64,000 nt of DNA, from the NCBI RefSeq assembly GCF_000730165.1, contig NZ_CP022110.1:1805501-1869500 (forward strand), given 5' to 3'. Positions 52,988 to 62,611 of the stretch are shown piece by piece. Position numbers and translations under genes: made by a program. Each line of letters begins with the position of its first letter. Position 1 is the stretch's first letter. The notes below the pieces were generated by a model. That model did not search any database. It was given only the letters and a program-made list of their open reading frames with translations, and was not told the origin of the DNA. This DNA is from Nitrospirillum viridazoti CBAmc (lineage in GTDB: Bacteria; Pseudomonadota; Alphaproteobacteria; Azospirillales; Azospirillaceae).

Positions 52988-55495
52988 ATGCCGCCCATCG
53001 ACCAGACCGCCCTTCCCATCGATGCCGTGCTGCCGGACCTGCTGCGGATCCTGGCCGGCACGCCCAACGCCGTGCTGCAGGCCGCCCCCGGCGCCGGCAA
53101 GACCACACGCGTGCCCCTAGCCCTGCTGGACCAGCCCTGGCTGGCCGGCCGGAAGATCATCATGCTGGAACCCCGGCGCCTGGCCGCCCGCGCCGCCGCC
53201 AAGCGCATGGCCGACACCCTGGGCGAGACCGTGGGCGGGACGGTGGGATACCGGGTCCGCCTGGACACGCGCGTCGGGCCGACGACCCGCATCGAAGTCG
53301 TGACGGAAGGCCTGTTCCTGCGCCAGTTGCAGGGCGACCCGTCGCTGGACGGCGTGGGCATCGTGCTGTTTGACGAATTCCATGAACGCAGCCTGGACGC
53401 CGACCTCGCCCTGGCCTTCTGCCTGCAGGCCCAGGACCTGTTGCGCGAGGATCTGCGCCTGCTGGTCATGTCCGCCACCCTGGACGGCGCCGCCGTGGCC
53501 AGGCTGTTGGCCAACGGGGGACATGACGCGGCCCCCATGGTGACCAGCGAGGGCCGCGCCTTCCCGGTGGAGACGCGCTGGGTCGAGCCCGCGCCCACCG
53601 ACCGGCTGGAGACGGCCGTGGCCCGCGTGGTCAAGCGCGCGCTGATGGAGGAACCGGGCAGCGCCCTGGTCTTCCTGCCTGGAACCGGCGAAATCCGGCG
53701 CACGGAAAAGGCCCTGGCCGATCTCGGCCTGCCCCGCGACGCGGTGGTCGCCCCGCTCTATGGCGACCTGGCGCTGGACCAGCAGGAGGCGGCCATCCGT
53801 CCGGCCCCGGCCGGCCAGCGCAAGGTGGTGCTGGCCACCGCCATCGCCGAAACCAGCCTGACCATCGACGGCATCCGCATCGTGGTCGACGCCGGCCAGG
53901 CCCGCCTGGGCCGCTTCGATCCCGGCAGCGGCATGAACCGGCTGGAAACGGCCCGCGTCTCCCGTGCCTCCGCCGACCAGCGCCGGGGGCGTGCCGGGCG
54001 CCTGCAACCCGGCGTCTGCTATCGGCTGTGGAGTGAACAGGCGGACCGGGCGCTGACGCCCTATGCCCCGCCGGAAATCCTGCGCGCCGACCTGGCCCCC
54101 CTGGCGCTGGAGCTGGCCGCCTGGGGGGTCGACGACGTGACCGCCTTGCCCTGGCTGGACCTGCCGCCGGCTGCCCCCCTGGCCCAGGCCCGCACCCTGC
54201 TGAGCCAGCTGGGCGCCTTAGATGACGAATCCAGGATCACCGCCCACGGCCGACGCATGGCCACGCTGGGCATGCATCCACGCCTGGCGCACATGGTGCT
54301 GACGGGCGTTGAGCTGGGATTGGGTGCCGCCGCCGCCCACCTGGCGGCCCTGCTGGAGGAGCGTGATCCCCTGCGCGGCATCTCTCGCGACGCCGATTTG
54401 CGCCGCCGGCTGGACCTGCTGTCCGGCCAGGACGGCGGGGCGGCCGACCGCAACGCCCTGCGCCAGATCCGGGAAAGCGCCCGCCAGATCATGCGCCAGC
54501 TGCGCATCACCGACCGGTCGTTCACCGGCGAGGACGCCGGCCGCCTGCTGGCGTTGGCCTATCCCGACCGCCTGGCACAAAAGCGCCCCGGCGGCCAGGG
54601 CCAGTACCGCCTGGCCAACGGCAAGGGGGCGGTGCTGGACAGCGCCGACGCCCTGTCCCGCCAGGATTGGCTGGCGGTGGGCGACCTGGACGGCGACGCG
54701 CGCGAGGCCCGTATCTACCTGGCGGCCCCCATCACGCGGGAGGAGATCGAGGAGGTCTACGCCGACCGTATCGTGACCGAAGAGCTGGTGAGCTGGGACG
54801 GGCGCGAACAGGCGGTGCTGGCCCGTCGTCGCCGCCGCCTGTTCGGCCTGGTGCTGAAGGATGAGGCGCTGAGCCAGCCTTCGGGCGAGGCCATGGCCGC
54901 CGCCATGATGGCCGGCATTCGCGAGATGGGCTTGACGGCCCTGCCCTGGACCAAGGCGCTGGAGGCGTGGCGGGAACGCGTGCGCTTCCTGCACCGCTCC
55001 GGCGGCGCCGACACTTGGCCCGACCTGTCGGACGAGGCGCTGCTGGCCACCATGGAGACTTGGCTGGCCCCCTACCTGCCGGGCATCAGCCGCGCCAGCC
55101 ATTTGCCGCGCCTGGACCTGCACAGCGCACTGACCGGCATGCTGGACTGGCCCCAGGGCCAGGAGCTGGAGCGTCAGGCGCCCACCCATATCGACGTGCC
55201 CAGCGGGTCGCGCCTGCCCATCGACTATTCCGGTGAAGTCCCCACCCTGGCCGTGCGCCTGCAGGAGCTGTTTGGCCTGCCGCAGACGCCGACGGTGGCG
55301 GGCGTGCCCGTGCTGCTGCACCTGCTGTCGCCGGCCCATCGCCCCATTCAGGTCACCCGCGACCTGGCCTCCTTCTGGGCCAACACCTATCGCGACGTGA
55401 AGAAGGATCTGGCGGGCCGCTACCCCCGCCACTACTGGCCGGATAATCCTCTGGAAGCGGAGCCGACGGCCCGGGCCAAGCGACGCGGGACCTAG
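52988..55495 (+). CDS. hrpB: ATP-dependent helicase HrpB
   Basis: An 835-residue DExH-box helicase. Motif I (APGAGKTTRVP), II (FDEFHERSLDADLA), III (MSATLDGAAV), V (ATAIAETSLTIDGI) and VI (QRRGRAGRLQPGVCYRLWS) are all present; the HrpB-specific C-terminal domain ends with DLASFWANTYRDVKKDL and GRYPRHYWPDNP. The start at 52988 (MPPIDQ) matches the family; upstream in-frame sequence is not conserved in character. HrpB is a putative RNA helicase of unclear role. Confidence 0.94.
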   Translation: MPPIDQTALPIDAVLPDLLRILAGTPNAVLQAAPGAGKTTRVPLALLDQPWLAGRKIIMLEPRRLAARAAAKRMADTLGETVGGTVGYRVRLDTRVGPTTRIEVVTEGLFLRQLQGDPSLDGVGIVLFDEFHERSLDADLALAFCLQAQDLLREDLRLLVMSATLDGAAVARLLANGGHDAAPMVTSEGRAFPVETRWVEPAPTDRLETAVARVVKRALMEEPGSALVFLPGTGEIRRTEKALADLGLPRDAVVAPLYGDLALDQQEAAIRPAPAGQRKVVLATAIAETSLTIDGIRIVVDAGQARLGRFDPGSGMNRLETARVSRASADQRRGRAGRLQPGVCYRLWSEQADRALTPYAPPEILRADLAPLALELAAWGVDDVTALPWLDLPPAAPLAQARTLLSQLGALDDESRITAHGRRMATLGMHPRLAHMVLTGVELGLGAAAAHLAALLEERDPLRGISRDADLRRRLDLLSGQDGGAADRNALRQIRESARQIMRQLRITDRSFTGEDAGRLLALAYPDRLAQKRPGGQGQYRLANGKGAVLDSADALSRQDWLAVGDLDGDAREARIYLAAPITREEIEEVYADRIVTEELVSWDGREQAVLARRRRRLFGLVLKDEALSQPSGEAMAAAMMAGIREMGLTALPWTKALEAWRERVRFLHRSGGADTWPDLSDEALLATMETWLAPYLPGISRASHLPRLDLHSALTGMLDWPQGQELERQAPTHIDVPSGSRLPIDYSGEVPTLAVRLQELFGLPQTPTVAGVPVLLHLLSPAHRPIQVTRDLASFWANTYRDVKKDLAGRYPRHYWPDNPLEAEPTARAKRRGT

Positions 55496-55531
55496 CTCTG
55501 GCGCCCTCAAATGAAGCCGCGCTCTCGCCGC

Positions 55532-56536
55532 TTACGGCTTCCAGCTTTCGACCACCGCCCGCGCCACGCTGGCGATGAAGGCATCCGCCCGCTCGCGAGG
55601 GCCTTGCACACTGGCGACATAGACCGCCACGGCGTAGCGGTGGCCGTCCGGCGCCGTCATCAGGCCCACGTCGTTGTTGGCCAGGGTCACGCCTTCGACG
55701 GAAGGTCCCGCCCCGGGCTTGTGCGCCACGGTCCAACCTGCCGCCAGGCCGGCCTTCAGACGGTTGGGCTGGGTGGTGGTGTGGTCCAGGATGTCCAGCA
55801 GGCGGCGGGTGCTGGCGGGGCTCAGCAGCTCGCCCTTGTCCAGCCGGTCCAGCAGCAGCGCCATGGTGGCGGGCTGGGCCGTGTCGCGCGGGTCGCTGAG
55901 ATAGGCCTCACGCTTGGCGAGGCGGGTGGCGACTGGCACGGCGTCGGCCGCAGCCCGGAATGCCGCCGGTTCGACATAGGCGTCCTTCCAGGTCAAGCCC
56001 AGGATGTCGCTTTGCAGGTGGCGTTCATCCCGGTCCACGCGGATGCCATCCAGCCCCCGGGCCGTCAGCGCGGCCTGCACCGCCGCCGGGCCGCCGATCA
56101 GGCGCAGCACGGTGTCGGCGGCGACGTTGTCGCTGTCCGCCACCATGCGCGCCATCAGGTCGTCCAGCGTGGTGGTCCAACCGGCGGGGGTGATGTTCTT
56201 GGCCAGCGGCTGCCAATAGACGGAACGGTCCTTGGGGTAGAGCGTGACCTTTTGCGCCAGGTCCATGCGGCCGTGATCCACCAGATCCAGCAGCGCGATG
56301 GCCACCGTCAGCTTGAACACGCTCTGCTCGGGAAAGCGCTCCCGCGCCTTTACCCCCATCTCGGCACCGGTGACGCCATCGCGCACGGCGATGCCAGCCT
56401 GGCCGGGGAAGTCGTGGGCCAGGCGGTCCAGGCGCGCCTGCAGCGCCGGCATGTCCAGGGTGCCGGCGCCGGCGGGCGCGGCGACGGCAAGACACAAGGC
56501 GGCAGCGCAGGCCGCGCGCAGCGTCAATGTCAGCAT
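55532..56536 (-). CDS. Class A beta-lactamase-like serine hydrolase
   Basis: A 334-residue secreted protein. The signal peptide (MLTLTLRAACAAALCLAVAA, cleavage after AGA) leads into a class A fold with the nucleophile motif S72-V-F-K75, the S135-D136-N137 loop, and an omega-loop Glu (E171, in RVDRDERHLQ). The usual KTG triad is KPG here (K273-P274-G275). The ATG at 56536 has GGGGA eight bases upstream. It is a single gene between hrpB and the DUF2336 gene. Whether it hydrolyses beta-lactams is uncertain because of the Pro substitution. Confidence 0.85.
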   Translation of the reverse strand: MLTLTLRAACAAALCLAVAAPAGAGTLDMPALQARLDRLAHDFPGQAGIAVRDGVTGAEMGVKARERFPEQSVFKLTVAIALLDLVDHGRMDLAQKVTLYPKDRSVYWQPLAKNITPAGWTTTLDDLMARMVADSDNVAADTVLRLIGGPAAVQAALTARGLDGIRVDRDERHLQSDILGLTWKDAYVEPAAFRAAADAVPVATRLAKREAYLSDPRDTAQPATMALLLDRLDKGELLSPASTRRLLDILDHTTTQPNRLKAGLAAGWTVAHKPGAGPSVEGVTLANNDVGLMTAPDGHRYAVAVYVASVQGPRERADAFIASVARAVVESWKP

Positions 56537-56635
56537 TGAAAAGGTCCCCATCCCTCTCGGGCTCGCCGAAGATCGGCGGCCACGGAGGAGTGCCCGGAAA
56601 CTATGGTGGAAGCGTGGCGGCCACACCACCCAAGG

Positions 56636-57742
56636 TCAGACCTTGGTGGTCAGGTCCGTCAGCTTGCTCAGCAGATAGTCCAGGTCGTCGCTGGCCATTT
56701 CCTCGAACTGGGTGAGGATGCGCTCCAGCATCTTGCGGCGATGGCGCTCCAGGTCATGCTCGCCGCCGTCGAACTCCGTCTCGCTGGCGACATCCAGCGC
56801 CACCTTGATGGCCGGGTAGATCGACTGCGGCATGCCGGTGCGATCGAACAGCGCCTTCATGCCCAGCTTGCCGGCATCATGGATCAGCATGCGGGCGTTC
56901 GGCGTGGGGATGCGGGCCAGCTGGGCCAGCGCCACCTCGAAGAAAGCCACGTCGCCCATGCATAGCGACCGCAGCAGCAGCGACGGTGACAGGCGACCGT
57001 TGCGGTACAGCTGCTCAATCAGCGTTTCCAGCTGGGCGTCGGTGGCGACCCCCACCAACTCATAGGTCGCCTTTTCGCGGCCCTGCAGGACGATGTCGCT
57101 GGCGACGTCGGCCGGCAGTTCATGCCGTTCCACCAGCCGCTCGCGCAGCTGTTCCGACACCATGGTCACCAGGCGCTCGGCAATGGTGACGGGCAGGCTG
57201 CCGCGTTCGATCAGGGGGGCGTGGACGGCGTCGCTCTTGGGGAAGCGGTTCAGCACGCGGGTCAGCGCCGCTTCCGTCACCTTGGCGGCCTCGTTGGCCA
57301 TCAGAGTGGCGACAGCGGTCTCGGCGCCATTGTCCACCAGCGCGTCGGCCACACCCTCCGACACGTCGGGACGCTTGGCCACGGCCGATTGTTTGGCTTC
57401 CGAACCGGTCTTGATCAGCTCGATCAGGTCGGCATCGGTCAACACCGACGACAGTTCGATAAAAGGCAGCGACACCTCTTCCACATCGCGCGCCAGTTGC
57501 AGGGCGACGTCGCGGGGAATCGCGGGATAGGTCTTCAGGCTCTCCGACAGGGCGGAACGGACGCGCACGGCGGCGTCGCGCGCCATCAGGCGGACGATAT
57601 CCTCGGCCAAGGCCCGTTCGGAAGGGGAAAGCTGGTCGGCGCCGAACTGGGCGGCAACCTTGGTGGCCATTTCGGCGCGGGTCGTGGCGGATGGATCGGC
57701 CAGAAGCCGTTGCACATCCTGATGCGTCAAGGTCTCGGACAT
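56636..57742 (-). CDS. DUF2336 domain protein
   Basis: A 368-residue soluble, HEAT-like helical protein common in alphaproteobacteria. Recurrent helix pairs are visible (LARDVEEVSLPFIELSSVLT, DLIELIKTGSEAKQSAVAKR, VADALVDNGAETAVATLMAN, LPADVASDIVLQG). The DUF2336 signature lies in the central and C-terminal halves. Some members occur beside receiver domains or sensory genes; here none is adjacent. Function unknown. Confidence 0.85.
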   Translation of the reverse strand: MSETLTHQDVQRLLADPSATTRAEMATKVAAQFGADQLSPSERALAEDIVRLMARDAAVRVRSALSESLKTYPAIPRDVALQLARDVEEVSLPFIELSSVLTDADLIELIKTGSEAKQSAVAKRPDVSEGVADALVDNGAETAVATLMANEAAKVTEAALTRVLNRFPKSDAVHAPLIERGSLPVTIAERLVTMVSEQLRERLVERHELPADVASDIVLQGREKATYELVGVATDAQLETLIEQLYRNGRLSPSLLLRSLCMGDVAFFEVALAQLARIPTPNARMLIHDAGKLGMKALFDRTGMPQSIYPAIKVALDVASETEFDGGEHDLERHRRKMLERILTQFEEMASDDLDYLLSKLTDLTTKV

Positions 57743-57957
57743 TGGCAGGGCAACCCGCTCCCTTCGCTACCGACCGGCCACCTGGCTTTCCATCCCCACC
57801 CCTCCGCCGTCATGCGCGGCCGGACCGGGGGTACCAGGCTTCACCACCATTAAGGCCCCCGATGCATGCCGGGTGGCCATTGCCCACTAATAATACAGCC
57901 TTCCCCATCTTGGCCAACGCCATTTGGGTGATATTACCCGCCTATCCCCAGGGGCTG

Positions 57958-58737
57958 CTACGCGGGATTACCCATAGGGGATTGTTGGCGGTTGCGCCGA
58001 CGCAGCGCGCGCTCCAACTCCTGGATGCGGCCCTCCACGTCCACCAGCCGTTCCGATGTCACCTCAAGATCGCGGTCATCATAGACGTAACTGCCGGGGT
58101 GTTCCGCCTGCCAGCGATCGACAGCCGCATCTCTTTCCTGCAAAAGTTCAATAATTTCATATCGGTACAGATTAACAATCGCGGTGATCCAGCGGTTCAG
58201 CGGCCAGGATGGCCGGGCGTGGTCGATCTGGAAGCCTTCCAGCATCCGCACCACCTCGGCCGCCGCGTACCAGGTTTCCCCCGTTACCCAGCGGTTGGTG
58301 GTGAACAACCGCGTTACCCGGCCCATGCCGTCGATCGAAATCCCCACCAGGTGGCTGAGCGCGGCGTTGCCGTCAGTGTCGGGCTGGAGATCGGGCAAGG
58401 GCGCCGGCGCCACCCCGTCCGGCATGCCCAAGGGCCGCATGAAGGTGTGAAAGTGCCCCATCTCCTCACCAACCAGTTCCGACTCCGGGTGGGCGTGGAA
58501 ATAGTATTGGGCGTGGTATTCACTGTCGTAGACGTCCCCCGGCGGATGATGGTGCCAGGGGTCCAGCGGCGGCACCGCGTCGCGCAAAACCTCGCTCAGC
58601 ACCGTGTCGCCGGTCTTGGCCAGCACCCGCGTGCACAGGCTGACTTCGCGCGCGGCCTCCACCAGCCGGGTCAAGGTCTCGTACGGCAGACCATCGACAA
58701 CGGAACCGCCGCGCGCGGGGCCCTGAAGGAAGGGCAT
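57958..58737 (-). CDS. Conserved protein of unknown function at the end of the Mla operon
   Basis: A 259-residue soluble protein. Histidine-rich segments stand out (WHHHPPGDVYDSEYHAQYYF, EEMGHFHTFMRPLG), as do LVGISIDGMGRVTRLFTTNR and a Gln/Glu/Arg C-terminal helix. This may be the DUF6969-type family, but I am not certain. AAGGGAA precedes the ATG. It begins 15 bases after the lipoprotein stop on the same strand, so cotranscription with the lipid-transport genes is likely. The His clusters suggest metal binding. Confidence 0.72.
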   Translation of the reverse strand: MPFLQGPARGGSVVDGLPYETLTRLVEAAREVSLCTRVLAKTGDTVLSEVLRDAVPPLDPWHHHPPGDVYDSEYHAQYYFHAHPESELVGEEMGHFHTFMRPLGMPDGVAPAPLPDLQPDTDGNAALSHLVGISIDGMGRVTRLFTTNRWVTGETWYAAAEVVRMLEGFQIDHARPSWPLNRWITAIVNLYRYEIIELLQERDAAVDRWQAEHPGSYVYDDRDLEVTSERLVDVEGRIQELERALRRRNRQQSPMGNPA

Positions 58738-58752
58738 GGCCGTTCCCTTCCC

Positions 58753-59415
58753 TTAGACGCCGCCGCCGGCGCGCCGCCCGGGCTGCAGGGCCCATTCGGC
58801 CACCTGCCGGGCCAGCGTGTGGAAGGCCTCGTCATAGGCCGCCAGCACGGCGGGGAAGCCCGTGGACTTGGCCGGCACCCGGATTTCGAAGCCCTGGCTT
58901 TCCTGGATGGTGCGACGGGGCAGCGTCACCATCTTGCACTGGACGCGGATATGCACGGTGGGCACGTCTTCCACCGTCGTGTGGGGATATTCCGCTTGGA
59001 AATCGCGGATGTCGGTCAGCAGGACATAGTCGGCGCGCAGGCCGGAGCCCTCGCGCCCCACGCCCGAGACACGGCCGGAATACTCGAAGGACTCGATCAA
59101 CAGGCCCTGCACCATCTCCGGCATCGGGTCCTGCCACTCGGCATCGAAATAACCGAAGTCCCCCTCCAGGCGGCTCAACGCGATCCGCGTGGTGTTCAGC
59201 ACCGAGGTGGTGGTGGGCACCCCCACCAGCAGCTGCCAGCCCACGGGCGGGGCCGGCGAGAACTCGCGCGCGGCCGTCAGCCGCACCACGTGCGGCGGGC
59301 TGTCGAACAGGGAACAGGCGGGCAGCGCCCCCAGCGCCAGGCCACCGCCCATCACCCCCATCCCGCGCGCCAGCAGGCGGCGGCGGCTCATCGCACCCTT
59401 GTAGGCCCCCCTCAT
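58753..59415 (-). CDS. ABC-transport auxiliary lipoprotein (PqiC/MlaX-like)
   Basis: A 220-residue lipoprotein of the ABC_trans_aux type, which pairs with MCE transporters. A twin-arginine stretch (MSRRRLLARGMG), then a Gly/Ala/Leu core and a lipobox ALPAC point to Tat-exported lipidation. The fold segments (GWQLLVGVPTTTSVLNTTRI, VHIRVQCKMVTLP, FHTLARQVAEWAL) match PqiC-type proteins. Its ATG at 59415 has GGAGGTG upstream and overlaps the mlaD stop in ATGA. It probably links the MCE protein to the outer membrane. Confidence 0.85.
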   Translation of the reverse strand: MRGAYKGAMSRRRLLARGMGVMGGGLALGALPACSLFDSPPHVVRLTAAREFSPAPPVGWQLLVGVPTTTSVLNTTRIALSRLEGDFGYFDAEWQDPMPEMVQGLLIESFEYSGRVSGVGREGSGLRADYVLLTDIRDFQAEYPHTTVEDVPTVHIRVQCKMVTLPRRTIQESQGFEIRVPAKSTGFPAVLAAYDEAFHTLARQVAEWALQPGRRAGGGV

Positions 59416-60380
59416 TTCACCTCCACCCCACGCTGCCGGCCACCGAACAGGAAGCCGGACGGATCGTTCTCGATACGGTTGGTCACCCGCGACAAGTTGT
59501 TGCTGAGCGTGCGCAGGTCACCGATCAGCTGGGTCAGGTCATAAAGGCCGCTGGAGGTGAAGTCGCGGATGGGCCCGCGATTTTCCTCCACCATGCCGCG
59601 CAGTTGCTCCACGGTCTGGTTCAGGTTGCGGGTCAGGACCTTCACGTCCTCCGCCGACTGGTTCAGGTTGCCGCTGATGCGCTTGGCGTCGCTGCCCACC
59701 GTGTTCACAGTGGTGCGAGTGTCGACCAGCAGCGCCTCGGTCTGCTTGCTGATCTCGCGTACGCTGCCGCGCAGCTCGTTCACAAGATGGCCGGCGTCCT
59801 GCACCGTGCCGTTGGCGGCCCCGGCGGTGGACGCCAGGTTGGCCAGCATGGAAGCGAAGGCCTTCTGGTTGTCTGGCGTCATGAAGCCCGCCAGGCTATC
59901 CGACAGCTTGATCAGGTTTTCCAGCAGGTGCGGCGCCTCCTGCAGCAATGAGGCGATGTTGCTGGGGCGCGAGGGGATGACGGGCACATCGACGTCATTC
60001 TGCGTCTCGCGCAGCAGCGGCGCCTCCTGGCTGCCGCCAGCGATCTCGACATAGACGCCGCCGGTAACGCCCACCGGTTCCAGCGAGGCCACGGCGTCGG
60101 ACTTGATGGGGGTGTCCTTGGGCACCTCCACCTTCACCTCGATGCGTTCCACGTTGCCGGGATCGATGCGGATGTCGGTGACGCGGCCCACGGCCACGCC
60201 GCGATAGCGTACGGGACTGCCCGCCACCAGGCCGGTGACGGAGCCGGAGAAATAGATGCGGTAAGGGGTCGACGCCTTGTCGAACTGGACCTTGGCCAGC
60301 CAGACGATGGCGATGAACAGGGCCGCCGTCAGTGCCAGGATGAACCCGCCGACGAGCGCGTAGCTGGCGCGCGTTTCCAT
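59412..60380 (-). CDS. mlaD: MlaD-type MCE lipid-transport protein
   Basis: A 322-residue inner-membrane-anchored protein. One N-terminal transmembrane helix (ALVGGFILALTAALFIAIVW) is followed by an MCE domain (IYFSGSVTGLVAGSPVRYRG, VGRVTDIRID, GVTGGVYVEIAGG) and a long helical region with coiled-coil character (LNQTVEQLRGMVEENRGPIR). It forms the hexameric substrate-carrying ring of Mla-type transporters that move phospholipids between membranes. Longer than E. coli MlaD (about 180) because of the coiled-coil extension. Third gene of the operon. Confidence 0.93.
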   Translation of the reverse strand: METRASYALVGGFILALTAALFIAIVWLAKVQFDKASTPYRIYFSGSVTGLVAGSPVRYRGVAVGRVTDIRIDPGNVERIEVKVEVPKDTPIKSDAVASLEPVGVTGGVYVEIAGGSQEAPLLRETQNDVDVPVIPSRPSNIASLLQEAPHLLENLIKLSDSLAGFMTPDNQKAFASMLANLASTAGAANGTVQDAGHLVNELRGSVREISKQTEALLVDTRTTVNTVGSDAKRISGNLNQSAEDVKVLTRNLNQTVEQLRGMVEENRGPIRDFTSSGLYDLTQLIGDLRTLSNNLSRVTNRIENDPSGFLFGGRQRGVEVK

Positions 60381-60401
60381 GTGAATTCAGCCCCTAACTG
60401 C

Positions 60402-61199
60402 TCAGCTCTTCACGGCCGCGCGGCCGCGCGGTCCATGGAAGTAGTCATGGATCCAGGGATGCGTGTCCGCCAGCAACATGTCAATGGTTCCCACCCTCAT
60501 CTTACGGTCGACCAGCACCGCGATGCGATCGCAAATGGCATAAAGGCTGTCCAAATCATGGGTAACCATGACGACGGTCAGGCCCAAGCTGCGCTGTAAT
60601 GTCCCAATCAGCTCATCGAAGGCGGCGGCACCGATGGGGTCCAGGCCGGCCGTCGGCTCATCCAGGAACAGAATTTCCGGGTCCAGCGCCAGGGCGCGGG
60701 CCAGGCCGGCCCGCTTGCGCATGCCACCCGACAGCTGGGACGGGTATTTGGAACAACTGTCCGGCGGCAGGCCCACCATGGAAATCTTGATGCGGGCCAG
60801 TTCCTGGATCAGGCAGTCCTCAAGATCCGTGTGCTCCTTCAGCGCCACCATGACGTTCTCCGCCACGGTCATGGAGCTGAACAGGGCGCCGTCCTGGAAC
60901 AGCACGCCCCAGCGGCTCTGGATATTGCGACGGGCGGCGCTGTCGGCCGTCCACATGTTGGTGCCCAGCACCTCCACCCGGCCGGCGGTGGGGCGCAACA
61001 GGCCGATGATCTCCTTCAGCAGCACCGACTTGCCCGTGCCCGAGCCGCCGACGATGCCCATGACCTCGCCCCGCCGCACCTCCAGATCCACGCCGTCATG
61101 CACCGTCTGGCGGCCGAAGCGCGTGACCAAGCCATGCACCTGGATGACGGGCTCGGCATTATTCCCCACCGCCATATCAGTCGGGCCGTCCTGGATCAT
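60402..61199 (-). CDS. mlaF: MlaF-type ABC transporter ATPase
   Basis: A 265-residue cytoplasmic ATPase. Walker A GGSGTGKSV, the LSGGMRKRAGLARAL signature (with the Arg-Lys-Arg seen in Mla and Mkl ATPases), Walker B ILFLDEPTAGLDP and the H-loop VTHDLDS are all present. It powers lipid movement with the MlaE permease. The ATG at 61199 has GAGGGCG upstream, eight bases after the mlaE stop. Second gene of the operon. Confidence 0.95.
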   Translation of the reverse strand: MIQDGPTDMAVGNNAEPVIQVHGLVTRFGRQTVHDGVDLEVRRGEVMGIVGGSGTGKSVLLKEIIGLLRPTAGRVEVLGTNMWTADSAARRNIQSRWGVLFQDGALFSSMTVAENVMVALKEHTDLEDCLIQELARIKISMVGLPPDSCSKYPSQLSGGMRKRAGLARALALDPEILFLDEPTAGLDPIGAAAFDELIGTLQRSLGLTVVMVTHDLDSLYAICDRIAVLVDRKMRVGTIDMLLADTHPWIHDYFHGPRGRAAVKS

Positions 61200-61207
61200 C
61201 GGCGCCC

Positions 61208-62347
61208 TCAGATCTTGAGATAGGAGAAGAGGATGGAGAACAGCGCGTCGAGCACGATCACCAGGAAGATGGATTCGACCACCGACCGGGTGGTCAGCTT
61301 GCCCACGCTCTCGGCGCTGCCGGTCACGTTCAGGCCCTCGAAACAGCCGACCAGCGAGATGACCATGGCGAAGACCGGCGCCTTGATCAGGCCCACCAGC
61401 ATGGTGGTCGGGCTGACCGCCACCTGCAACTGCCGCAGGAACTGGCCCAGCGTGATGTCCAGCGTGCCGTAGGACATGACGGCGCCGCCGAAAAGCCCCA
61501 CCACGTCGGCGTAGAAGCTGACCAGCGGTAGGGCCACGAACAGGGCGGCCAGGCGGGGCAGCACGAGCATCTCGATGGGGTCCAGCCCCAGTACCTGCAT
61601 GGCGTCCACCTCCTGGTTCACCTTCATGGTGCCGATTTGCGCGGTGAAGGCGGAACCGGAGCGGCCGGCGACGATGATGGAGGTGATCAGCACCCCCAGC
61701 TCGCGCAGGATGCCGATGCCCAAGAGGTTGACGACGAAGATTTCGGCGCCGAATCGCCGCAGCTGGTCGGCGCTTTGATAGGCCAGCACCACGCCGATCA
61801 GGAAGGTCAGCAGGCCGATGATGGGCAGGGCGTTCAGGCCCACCTGTTCCAGATGGAAGAAGAAGGCCGTCCAGCGGAATCGGCGCGGATCGCGGGCCAC
61901 GCGGGCGATGGTGATGAACACCAGCCCGAAGAAGCTCAGCAACTGGAACGCGTCCTCGGCCAGGCTGAAGGCGCCCTTGCCCACCCGCTCCAGCAGATCA
62001 TGGAAGGGCCGATGCGGCGTGGTGACCTCGGGGTGGCGCACCACGGCGCGGCGCACGTCGCGCAGCAGGGTGCATTGGGCCGGCGTCGCGCCGACCACGG
62101 CCACCATCTCCCCCTCTGCCCGCAGGCGCTCGATCAGGCGGTCCAGCACCAGGGCACCGGCGGTATCCATGCCCGACAGGCCGGACAGGTCCAGCAGCAC
62201 CTGGCCCGGCTTGCGCTCCGGCTTCAGGCGGGTCAGCGCCGTGTCCAGATGCTCCGCCCCCGCCAGATCCCAACGGCCCAGGGCAGCCAGCAACCAATGG
62301 TCGCCGTCCCATGCCGTCTTGATCACGCCGCTGCCTGCCGCCGCCAT
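61208..62347 (-). CDS. mlaE: MlaE-type permease with N-terminal STAS domain
   Basis: A 379-residue inner-membrane permease. The N-terminal 120 residues form a STAS-like domain (VLLDLSGLSGMDTAGALVLD), fused to an MlaE permease with five to six helices and the family signature (ELGVLITSIIVAGRSGSAFT then EVDAMQVLGLDP). In E. coli the STAS protein MlaB is separate, so this is a natural MlaB-MlaE fusion. The start at 62347 has GAAGGGGCG upstream. First gene of mlaE-mlaF-mlaD-lipoprotein-DUF. Confidence 0.93.
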   Translation of the reverse strand: MAAAGSGVIKTAWDGDHWLLAALGRWDLAGAEHLDTALTRLKPERKPGQVLLDLSGLSGMDTAGALVLDRLIERLRAEGEMVAVVGATPAQCTLLRDVRRAVVRHPEVTTPHRPFHDLLERVGKGAFSLAEDAFQLLSFFGLVFITIARVARDPRRFRWTAFFFHLEQVGLNALPIIGLLTFLIGVVLAYQSADQLRRFGAEIFVVNLLGIGILRELGVLITSIIVAGRSGSAFTAQIGTMKVNQEVDAMQVLGLDPIEMLVLPRLAALFVALPLVSFYADVVGLFGGAVMSYGTLDITLGQFLRQLQVAVSPTTMLVGLIKAPVFAMVISLVGCFEGLNVTGSAESVGKLTTRSVVESIFLVIVLDALFSILFSYLKI

Positions 62348-62611
62348 CTCGCCCCTTCGCCGGCCCGCCCCTTTACTGGGCCGGCCCCTGCCGGCCCCCG
62401 CCCCCATCCTGACAGGGGCGCCGGGCGGCCTTGCTCGTCCTTCACTTGACAGAAAGGCCCGCTGCGGGTCAACAGCAGCGGCCATGCGGTGCCCATCCGG
62501 ATCATCCGGACGTGGGCGGCGCGGCTTGGCGCTGGCGTGCCGGACCAGCCTCCCCTATGATTTCGCGCCCCGGGACCGGGGCGTTTCCGTTTCCCCCGAG
62601 GCCTTATCCCC

